Positions 50,735 through 56,966 of a stretch of DNA of 56,966 nucleotides are shown one piece after another. The position numbers were made by a program, and so were the translations under genes. Position 1 is the first letter of the stretch. The number at the start of each line of letters is the position of its first letter. The notes below the pieces were generated by a model, which saw only the letters and a program-made list of their open reading frames with translations, did not search any database and was not told the DNA's origin. This DNA is from Phycisphaerales bacterium (GTDB taxonomy: Bacteria > Planctomycetota > Phycisphaerae > Phycisphaerales > UBA1924): contig WFPK01000021.1 of the NCBI GenBank assembly GCA_015487555.1, forward strand, positions 1-56,966. Direction: 5' to 3'.

Positions 50735-52606
50735 ATGAGTACCAACACACCAACCGATACCACCATCGACCCCGCAACCATCCTCGATACGCGATTCAAA
50801 GACGCGATCCATGCAGCTGTCCCTGACCTGCCCATCGAGCAGATCAAGACGCTCATCACCCCCTCGCGCCAGCCTAAGTTCGGCGATTTTCAGTCCAACT
50901 GCGCCATGCCCATCGCCAAGCGTTTCAAAATGCAGCCTCGTGAGCTCGCTGCCAAAATCGTCGAACACCTCGATGTCGCCGGCGTCGCCAAGCCCGTCAC
51001 CGAGAGCAACATCGCTGGGCCCGGGTTTATCAATGTGACGCTGCTGCCCGAGGCGATCAGCGATTCGCTGGGCGCGATGGACAACGACCAACTCGGGATC
51101 AATCCCCCCGACGCCCCCCCCACCGTCGTCGTCGATGTCTGCGGCGTCAACCTCGCCAAACAAATGCATGTCGGGCATCTCCGCTCAACCGTCATCGGCG
51201 ACGCGATCGCCCGGCTCTACGAACGCATGGGCTACAAAGTCATCCGCCAATCACATGTCGGCGACTGGGGACTCCCCATCGCGATGGTCGTCGAACAGCT
51301 CATCACGATCGAAGACCAAGGCACCGACCTCTCGACTTTATCACTGGCCGATCTCAACGCAATGTATAAGGTGGTCCAAGCCAAGTGCAAAGCCGAGACG
51401 AAGGCACTCGAACTCATCGCCAAGGTCGGCGGGCACGCCAAAGCCGAGATCGAACTCGAAGAACGCATCGCCGATGCCAACGCAGCGCTCGAAAAAGCCA
51501 AAGCCCGCTTGGTCAGTCTCCAATCTGGCGACGAGCGCTCGGTCAAGGTCTGGCAGCTGATCTACGACATCACCATGAGCGCCTGCCTCTCGACCTGCCA
51601 GCGATTGCACGCCAACATCACCGACGAACACTCCGCGGGCGAATCGACCTATCGCGATGAGCTCGGGCCTTTGGTTCAAGACCTGATCGACCGCAAGATC
51701 GCAGAAGAAGACGATGGCGCGTTGATCGTCAAATGCGAGGGCATCAAGGAGCCGACCATCATCCGCAAACGCGACGGCGGGTTCCTCTACGCCACCACCG
51801 ACCTCGCTGCGATCAAACGGCGGGTGTCCAAACTCGGAGGCGACATCGTCGTCTATGTCGTCGATTCACGCCAGAGCCTGCATTTCAAGCAGGTTTTCGC
51901 AGCAGCCCACAAGGCCGGGTACGACAAGACGCCTGCGGGTAAAGATGCTGTACTGTTCCATGCGATGTTTGGGACGGTGCTGGGCGAAGATAACAAGCCG
52001 CTCAAATCGCGCTCGGGTGAGAACCTGAACCTGACCGACCTGCTCGACGAAGCAGTATCGCGCGCAAGCGCAACCGTCGCTGAAAAGAACCCCGACATGC
52101 CCGAATCCGAACGCGCTCCGATCGCCGAAGCCGTCGCGATGGCGGCGGTGAAGTATGCTGATCTTTCGACCGAGCGGATCAAGGATTATGTGATGAACTT
52201 CGATCGGATGCTCGCCTTCGAGGGCGACACCGGCCCGTACCTGCTCTATGCGCTCGTGCGTGTGCAATCCATCTTCCGCAAGGCCGCCGAGCAGGGCATC
52301 GACACGAGCAACTATCACACTGCCCCGTTCAAGCTCGTCGAGCCCAGCGAAAAGGCACTGGCATTGATGCTCCTGCGCTATCCCGCGTTGATCGAGAGCG
52401 CGGGCCAAGCGTGCGAGCCCAACCGGTTGTGCTCGTTTGCCTATGACCTTGCCTCGGCGTATGGGCCGTTCTATGACAAGTGCCCGGTGCTCAAGTGCCA
52501 AGACGAAGCCCTGCGCAACTCAAGGCTGCGCCTGTGCGATCTCCTCGGGCGCGTGCTCGGCGATGCGCTCGAGACACTCGGCATCCCAACGGTTGAACGG
52601 ATGTGA
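50735..52606 (+). CDS. argS: Arginyl-tRNA synthetase
   Basis: The 623-residue class I synthetase has an N-terminal additional domain with FGDFQSNCAM and the HIGH-type motif in NLAKQMHVGHLRSTVIGD. SHVGDWGLP follows, then KRDGGFLYATTDLAA, KSRSGENLNLTDLLDEA in the KMSK region and a helical anticodon-binding domain ending LGIPTVERM. It charges tRNA-Arg, and one such tRNA is encoded at 9.2 kb. An insertion of about 50 residues with coiled-coil character (about 210-270, rich in Glu, Ala and Lys) lies between the motifs, longer than in E. coli (577 residues). Confidence 0.96.
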   Translation: MSTNTPTDTTIDPATILDTRFKDAIHAAVPDLPIEQIKTLITPSRQPKFGDFQSNCAMPIAKRFKMQPRELAAKIVEHLDVAGVAKPVTESNIAGPGFINVTLLPEAISDSLGAMDNDQLGINPPDAPPTVVVDVCGVNLAKQMHVGHLRSTVIGDAIARLYERMGYKVIRQSHVGDWGLPIAMVVEQLITIEDQGTDLSTLSLADLNAMYKVVQAKCKAETKALELIAKVGGHAKAEIELEERIADANAALEKAKARLVSLQSGDERSVKVWQLIYDITMSACLSTCQRLHANITDEHSAGESTYRDELGPLVQDLIDRKIAEEDDGALIVKCEGIKEPTIIRKRDGGFLYATTDLAAIKRRVSKLGGDIVVYVVDSRQSLHFKQVFAAAHKAGYDKTPAGKDAVLFHAMFGTVLGEDNKPLKSRSGENLNLTDLLDEAVSRASATVAEKNPDMPESERAPIAEAVAMAAVKYADLSTERIKDYVMNFDRMLAFEGDTGPYLLYALVRVQSIFRKAAEQGIDTSNYHTAPFKLVEPSEKALALMLLRYPALIESAGQACEPNRLCSFAYDLASAYGPFYDKCPVLKCQDEALRNSRLRLCDLLGRVLGDALETLGIPTVERM

Positions 52607-52686
52607 TTCATCGCTGCGTGATCCCAGGGCGCTACGCCGTTCCAAGGTTTTCAGGGCCGACACTGGTGTAAAGCAACAGGAACCTC

Positions 52687-52926
52687 TCAGGCCCCTTGCT
52701 TCTGGCAGCACTCTTTGCTGGCTGCGACCTGCTTGGAATCTTTCTGTTTGTCAAGCGGGCATTGGTCTTTGCAAATCAGCTCGCCGGTCTGTGGGCAAAT
52801 CATTTTGCCAGGGCAGTCTGATCGCTCGGAAGCAACCTGTGTCGTTGCGCAGGCGCCCAGGAATGAGCCAAGCCCCAAGAACATGGCGACGGGGAATACA
52901 CGGTGGGTAAAGGTGCGGCGGTTCAT
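52687..52926 (-). CDS. Small cysteine-rich lipoprotein, probable MerR-regulator target
   Basis: This 79-residue protein has a basic leader, a hydrophobic stretch and the lipobox LGAC. The mature part of about 53 residues contains six further cysteines in CPGKMIC, ICKDQC and ECCQ, a spacing suited to thiolate metal binding. The gene has GGAG before the ATG at 52926 and sits 69 bases downstream of a MerR-type gene behind a 20-bp-spacer promoter. A metal-binding or metal-sensing envelope lipoprotein is inferred. No known family is recognised. Confidence 0.6.
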   Translation of the reverse strand: MNRRTFTHRVFPVAMFLGLGSFLGACATTQVASERSDCPGKMICPQTGELICKDQCPLDKQKDSKQVAASKECCQKQGA

Positions 52927-52967
52927 AAAGAATCTCCTTGATGGGTTTGTGTTGTCGTTCAATACCC

Positions 52968-52999
52968 ATTATCGACCACGAACCATGGTGCAAGGTCAA
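52968..52999 (-). promoter_or_regulatory. MerR-type promoter with 20-bp spacer and central dyad
   Basis: On the minus strand TTGACC (52994-52999) and GATAAT (52968-52973) are separated by exactly 20 bases, compared with the normal 17. The spacer contains an imperfect dyad centred on CCATGG (ACC...ACCATGGT...GGT). Overlong spacers with a central dyad are the hallmark of MerR-family operators. The -35 overlaps the stop codon of the MerR gene, and the lipoprotein ATG lies about 42 bases downstream of the -10. Confidence 0.72.
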
Positions 53000-53442
53000 G
53001 GGGTTTTCTTTGCTTTGGCGCATTTTTTCTTCTTTGTCGGCTGCAACCCAACGAGCACGCCACACTTGCCCGAATGCTGAGCGCCCTTGCACACCTTGAG
53101 CCAATCACGCAGCATCCCATCGACCGCTTTGAGATGCTCGATCTGCTCGACCACCTGATCGAGCCTCGATGAGATAAGCCCTTGGACTTCATCGCACGGC
53201 GCGACCCGATCCTCCCGCAGCGCAAGAAGCTCAGCGATATCGCTGAGTGTAAACCCGGCCCCCTGCGCCGAGCGAACAAACATCAACCGATCGAGTGCAT
53301 CAGCATCGAAGAGCCGATAGTTGCCATCGGAACGAGAAGCCGGAAGCACCAGCCCCCGGCGTTCGTAGTACCGAATCGTTGAAGTCGGGATATTGGCTGC
53401 CTTGGCGAGTTGCCCGATGGTGTATCTGTCCATAATGCTCAT
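52996..53442 (-). CDS. MerR-family metal-responsive transcriptional regulator
   Basis: The 148-residue protein has the winged helix with YTIGQLAKAANIPTSTIRYY near the N-terminus and the long dimerisation helix. Cysteines at 83, 118 and 127 are spaced 35 and 9 apart, exactly the spacing of the mercury-binding cysteines of MerR (82, 117, 126). The C-terminus is a Lys-rich tail (KKKKCAKAKK). It should bind the long-spacer promoter next to it. The metal could be Hg(II) or another thiophilic ion; no merA or merT is present. Start at 53442 or 53433. Confidence 0.88.
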   Translation of the reverse strand: MSIMDRYTIGQLAKAANIPTSTIRYYERRGLVLPASRSDGNYRLFDADALDRLMFVRSAQGAGFTLSDIAELLALREDRVAPCDEVQGLISSRLDQVVEQIEHLKAVDGMLRDWLKVCKGAQHSGKCGVLVGLQPTKKKKCAKAKKTP

Positions 53443-53576
53443 GATACGGGCCCGAACAACCTGGAACCATGCTTCAATGTTCCAAGGGCTGTGCATTTCT
53501 GTTGAATATCTGCGCGCACATACTTGGCATTTCAAACCGCCTCTATTTATCCGATTTCGTGCGATATACTTCTTGC

Positions 53577-54833
53577 ATGACACACACATGGATGCGTTTT
53601 CTTCTCGTTCTCGTTGCCTTGGGATTCTTTGGTGCATCGGTCAGTGCTGGGCCTACGAAGGATCAATGGCGGGGTGATCTCGACACGCTCGCAGAAAATC
53701 TGCTCGAACGCCATCCCAACTTCTTCACCACGCACACCGTCGAGGAGTTCGAGGATGCCATCGAAGAGCTTGCAGCGAAGATCGACACGCTCGATGATGC
53801 CCAGATCGTCATCGAGCTCAGTCGGCTCATCGCACTCGGTGGCGATCCGCACACCAGCATCGAGCTGAGCCCCTATGCCAAGGCGATGCATCGGCTTCCG
53901 ATTCAGGTGATCGTGCTCAGCGATGGCGTGTTTATCTCGGCTGCGACCGCGCCCTACAAAGAGCTTGTCGGCGCGCAGATACTCAAGTTCGGAGATACCG
54001 ATGCACCCGAAGCCTTCGAGCGCATCGGGGTGCTCTTTGCCTACGAAAACAACTCGCGGCTGATCAACGCGGGCAGCTCGTACATCACGCTCTTGCCCGC
54101 CCTGGCTGCGGTTGGGCTCGCCGATGCCTTCGATGCCGATACCTATGACCTGACCATCAAAGATGACCAAGGACAACGCATCGTGACACTCGATTGCACC
54201 ATCCCAACGACCCGCCCGCAATGGGTCAGCTTTGCGCAGCACTTCAAAAACGGCATGCCTTTGATGTACCGCAAGAGCAGGGGCAACTACCAGACCGAGT
54301 TCCTCAAAGATTCGGGCGTGATGTACCTCGCCTACAACAAATGCGAGGATGCCAAGGACTTTCCAATGAAACTCCTGAGCACTTTCATCACCGAGAAATC
54401 CGATGAGTTCGACGCCCGCCGCCTTGTCATCGACCTGCGATTCAACGGCGGCGGCGACGAAACCGTCCTCTGGACACTCATGGATCATCTCGAAAATAAC
54501 GAACGATTCAAGGACAAAGGCGATATCATCGCGCTGATCTCTCGATACACCTTCAGCTCCGCAATGACCAACGCACACCAGCTCAAAGAACGACTCGGGG
54601 CAATCCTCATCGGCGAACCCACCGGCGGCAAGCCCAACCACTTCGGCCAACTCGACTCGTTCGTCTTGCCCAACTCAGGGCTCACGGTGTACCACTCGAC
54701 CAAACGCTTCGAGAAAGTCCAAGGCGATCCCGATGCGGTGTATCCCGATGTGCTCATCGAGGTCGGATCGGAAGATTTCTTCGCTGGTAACGACCCGGTG
54801 CTCGAAGCAGCGTTGAACTATCAAGCCGATTGA
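53577..54833 (+). CDS. Secreted S41-family peptidase
   Basis: The 418-residue protein has a signal peptide (cleavage near VSAG). An N-terminal helical region (about 25-110) includes LIALGGDPHTSIEL. A PDZ-like region follows around 110-200, and then the S41 core: RRLVIDLRFNGGGDE, SRYTFSSAMTNAHQL with the putative nucleophile Ser, and IGEPTGGKPNHFGQL. It has the tail-specific/tricorn-like protease fold. Its substrate is unknown. ATG 53577 is chosen for the signal peptide. It is divergent from the merR gene with a 134-base gap. Confidence 0.85.
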   Translation: MTHTWMRFLLVLVALGFFGASVSAGPTKDQWRGDLDTLAENLLERHPNFFTTHTVEEFEDAIEELAAKIDTLDDAQIVIELSRLIALGGDPHTSIELSPYAKAMHRLPIQVIVLSDGVFISAATAPYKELVGAQILKFGDTDAPEAFERIGVLFAYENNSRLINAGSSYITLLPALAAVGLADAFDADTYDLTIKDDQGQRIVTLDCTIPTTRPQWVSFAQHFKNGMPLMYRKSRGNYQTEFLKDSGVMYLAYNKCEDAKDFPMKLLSTFITEKSDEFDARRLVIDLRFNGGGDETVLWTLMDHLENNERFKDKGDIIALISRYTFSSAMTNAHQLKERLGAILIGEPTGGKPNHFGQLDSFVLPNSGLTVYHSTKRFEKVQGDPDAVYPDVLIEVGSEDFFAGNDPVLEAALNYQAD

Positions 54834-54878
54834 CACCCAACATCTACCCCATGCTTGTACGCGTGCAACCCCTTACTT

Positions 54879-56411
54879 TCACATCCCATAGGCGGGTTTG
54901 ACGCGACGCTGGAGATGGCGCATCAGGGGAGCAGCGTCCAATGGCTTGCTGGTGGTACGCTCGCAGAGCTGGGCAGCGCTATAACGGCGTCCGTGCTGGT
55001 GGATGTTTTCACGAAGCCAAGTCAACAAGGCACTGAACTCGCCCGCAGCCATCTGTTGGTCGAGGTCGGGGATTTGGCTATTGATGGTTTCCCACATCTG
55101 GGCAGCGTAGAGATTGCCCAGGGTGTAGGTTGGGAAGTAACCGACTAAGCCGAAGGACCAGTGGACATCCTGCAAGCAGCCTCTTGCATCGTCGGGGACA
55201 TCGAGCCCGAGGAAGCTCTTGAACTTTTCGTTCCATGCAGCGGGGAGGTCTTTGATGGCCAAGTCGCCCGAGATCATCGCCCGTTCGAGCTCGAAGCGGA
55301 GCATGACATGGAGGTTGTAAGTGCTCTCGTCGGATTCGACGCGGATGAAGCTTGGGGTGCAGGTGTTCATTGATTTGACGAAGGTATCGAGGTCGATGTC
55401 GCCAAATGCGTTGTCGAAGTGTTTGTTGGCGACGGGGAGTGCCCAGTTCCAGAATGGTTGTCCTCGCCCGACCATGTTTTCCCACATGCGGGATTGGGAT
55501 TCGTGGATGCCTAGGGAGACCGCGCTTGCCAAAGGCGTGCCGAAGAGCTCGCCGGATTTGGGGAGTCCTTGTTCGTAGAGCCCATGCCCGCACTCGTGCA
55601 TGGTTGAGCCGACAGCGTCGGGGAAGTTGGTTGGTTCGTAGCGTGTGGTCATTCTTGTATCGCCGGGGCCAAACCCGGAGCAGAAGGGGTGGGTCGTGGT
55701 GTCGAGTCGCCCGGCGTTGTAGTCGAACCCGAGTCGAGCGGTGATCTCCTGTCCAAAGCGATGTTGTTTCTCGACGGGGATCGAGCGGGAGAGGAAGTCT
55801 GTTTGTGGGGGTGTGCCGTTGGCGGTGAGGTCGGCGATGAATGCACTGAGTTGATCGCGCAGCGGCGTGAAGACGGCTTCGATTTCTTTGGCGGTGGTGT
55901 CAGGTTCGTATTCGTTGATGAGCGCGTCGTAAACCTCGCCGTCGGGCTTGTAGCCGTAGCATTCGCCCTTTTCGCGGGTGAGATCGAGGACTTTGGTGAG
56001 GTCATTGACAAAGGATGGGAAGTCGTTGTTGGCGCGTGCGTGCTTCCAGGCTTCTTGGGCTTGGGACTGGGCAAGGGCGAGGGCCTTGACGAGCTCATTG
56101 GGAAGCTTCGTCGCAAGATCGTAGTCACGGCGCATCTCGCGAAGGTTGGCGCCTTCGGGGGTGGATTCGGCGTTGAGATCATTGTCGGCTTGGCATTGGG
56201 CGAGGAGATCGCCGAGCTTAGGGGAGGTGTTGCGTTCGTGGATGATGCCTGCGAGGAGTGAGGATTGCTCGGCTCGTGCTTTGGCCCCGGCTGGTGGCAT
56301 GTAGGTTTCTTGGTCCCATGAGACGAGCGCAGCGATCGAGCCCAGAGTACCAGCTTGGCGCTTGAGGGCGATCAGGTCAGTGTAATGCTTGGGGAGGGTG
56401 GCAGTTGGCAT
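54879..56411 (-). CDS. M32-family metallocarboxypeptidase (Taq type)
   Basis: The 510-residue protein is close to the usual length of M32 carboxypeptidases. GSIAALVSWDQETYMPP lies near the start, then HPFCSGFGPGDTRMTTRYE, the zinc motif in STMHECGHGLYEQGL (HExxH), GIHESQSRMWENMVGRG with the third ligand Glu, and FIRVESDESTYNLHVMLRF. It removes C-terminal residues from peptides in the cytoplasm, as no signal peptide is present. The ATG at 56411 is chosen over 56438. Confidence 0.95.
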   Translation of the reverse strand: MPTATLPKHYTDLIALKRQAGTLGSIAALVSWDQETYMPPAGAKARAEQSSLLAGIIHERNTSPKLGDLLAQCQADNDLNAESTPEGANLREMRRDYDLATKLPNELVKALALAQSQAQEAWKHARANNDFPSFVNDLTKVLDLTREKGECYGYKPDGEVYDALINEYEPDTTAKEIEAVFTPLRDQLSAFIADLTANGTPPQTDFLSRSIPVEKQHRFGQEITARLGFDYNAGRLDTTTHPFCSGFGPGDTRMTTRYEPTNFPDAVGSTMHECGHGLYEQGLPKSGELFGTPLASAVSLGIHESQSRMWENMVGRGQPFWNWALPVANKHFDNAFGDIDLDTFVKSMNTCTPSFIRVESDESTYNLHVMLRFELERAMISGDLAIKDLPAAWNEKFKSFLGLDVPDDARGCLQDVHWSFGLVGYFPTYTLGNLYAAQMWETINSQIPDLDQQMAAGEFSALLTWLRENIHQHGRRYSAAQLCERTTSKPLDAAPLMRHLQRRVKPAYGM

Positions 56412-56474
56412 GGGAAAATCCTTGTTTGGGGGGTGCAAGAATGGGCTGCGGATTGTAGGGTGGAGATATGCGTA

Positions 56475-56517
56475 GAAAAAGGGCCGATCTTTACGGTTGC
56501 ACGCAAAGATCGGCCCT
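56475..56517 (-). terminator. Rho-independent terminator of the dockerin-bearing gene
   Basis: On the minus strand a perfect 12-bp stem GGGCCGATCTTT/AAAGATCGGCCC with a 12-base loop is followed by TTTTTC. It is 26 bases after the stop of the gene entering from the right edge and before the M32 start. Confidence 0.9.
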
Positions 56518-56542
56518 GTACTTGTTGTAATCCTCGTTTTGC

Positions 56543-56966
56543 TTATTCGTTCATTGCATCAAGGACATTCGCAACATCTTGAATATCAACAACTCCATCA
56601 AGATTGGTATCACCGTCTTCAACGCTAATGTCTCCATTCAACGAGTAGTTGTTGAGGACGATAGCTGCGTCGAGAATATTGACTGCGCTATCAAGGTTCA
56701 CATCACCCTTTACACCCAAATCGTGCGCCTCGAAGAGACGGACTTCGATATCGCGTCCTGAATAGGCAAACATATCAAGGTGCTTGCCCATCGCTACGCC
56801 TGAGACTGGACGGACAATAGTGAACTGATAGCTCATCCAACCGTCTTCGAGCGGTATTGGTACCGAGGGAGTCGTTGCGAACTCTTCATCGGCACCGAAG
56901 TTTATCTGTAGAAACGGATCGGCACCAATCACTCGTGCTTCGAGTGTGACGCGCACCGTATCGCCA
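56543..56966 (-). CDS. C-terminal part of a secreted protein with dockerin-type repeats
   Basis: The frame is open to the right edge, so the start lies outside. About 140 residues are visible: a beta-rich region, then two calcium-binding type I dockerin repeats (GDVNLDSAVNILDAAIVLNN and GDTNLDGVVDIQDVANVL) at the very C-terminus. These are of a different subtype from the NFFDISAF tails of the M14 peptidases. Such tails are common on exported planctomycete proteins, but no cohesin partner is known from this window. A terminator follows. Confidence 0.75.
   Translation of the reverse strand, partial: GDTVRVTLEARVIGADPFLQINFGADEEFATTPSVPIPLEDGWMSYQFTIVRPVSGVAMGKHLDMFAYSGRDIEVRLFEAHDLGVKGDVNLDSAVNILDAAIVLNNYSLNGDISVEDGDTNLDGVVDIQDVANVLDAMNE

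Noticed and set aside
51112..51121. Run of eight C inside argS, possible frameshift or phase-variation site
   Set aside because: It encodes Pro codons in an essential gene and the frame is intact; slippage would be lethal, so it is composition only.

Overview
The window looks like chromosomal DNA of a Planctomycete, most likely of the class Phycisphaerae (inference). The evidence is moderately high GC content, a secreted-protein repertoire with fibro-slime, dockerin-like and 'AFTLIELL' pseudopilin signatures, frequent membrane proteins ending in zinc ribbons, and many composite palindromic repeats. Most of it is ordinary metabolic and envelope gene content. I see no phage, integrase, transposase, CRISPR array or rRNA. 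There are two tRNA genes.

Layout. 0-5.9 kb: end of a zinc-ribbon membrane protein, two tandem small membrane proteins, a glycogen debranching enzyme carrying an in-frame palindromic insertion, IMP dehydrogenase and a Bax-inhibitor-like protein. 6-7.9 kb: a three-gene unit (Cys-rich secreted protein, unknown protein, pseudopilin) behind a promoter whose spacer holds a run of nine C/G. 8-16.2 kb: ychF, tRNA-Arg, the peptidoglycan recycling pair murQ-nagZ, secreted proteins including a fibro-slime protein, murA, and a regulatory PTS/ribosome hibernation block (hpf, ptsN, HPr). 16.3-20 kb: a fused two-domain ABC permease, a DUF2470/HugZ-like protein and an amidohydrolase. 20.1-25.7 kb: a probable four-gene operon of VWA protein, DUF4139 protein, OmpR-type regulator and histidine kinase, with Pho-box-like direct repeats upstream.

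25.7-32.3 kb: an MFS transporter, then gamma-glutamyltransferase, an aspartoacylase-type amidohydrolase and a glutamate-cysteine-ligase/CBS fusion, all on one strand, suggesting gamma-glutamyl or thiol metabolism. 32.7-37.6 kb: two tandem secreted M14 carboxypeptidases with dockerin-like tails. 37.7-45 kb: a heme-oxygenase-like protein, a metal/siderophore-type binding lipoprotein, a BshC-like protein, a glycosyltransferase, small unknowns and a DUF885 protein. 45-52.6 kb: tRNA-Gln, AMP nucleosidase, an ABC exporter, a dicarboxylate/amino acid symporter and argS. 52.7-57 kb: a Cys-rich lipoprotein with a textbook MerR-type promoter, its MerR-family regulator, an S41 peptidase, an M32 carboxypeptidase and the end of a dockerin-bearing protein.

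The strongest signals for follow-up are regulatory or structural rather than a single new enzyme system. They are the palindromic element read in frame inside the debranching enzyme, the homopolymer promoter at 7.9 kb, the direct repeats in front of the VWA/DUF4139/two-component operon, and the 20-bp-spacer promoter linking a three-cysteine MerR protein to a tiny Cys-rich lipoprotein. All family names are from reading the protein sequences by eye; no database search was run.
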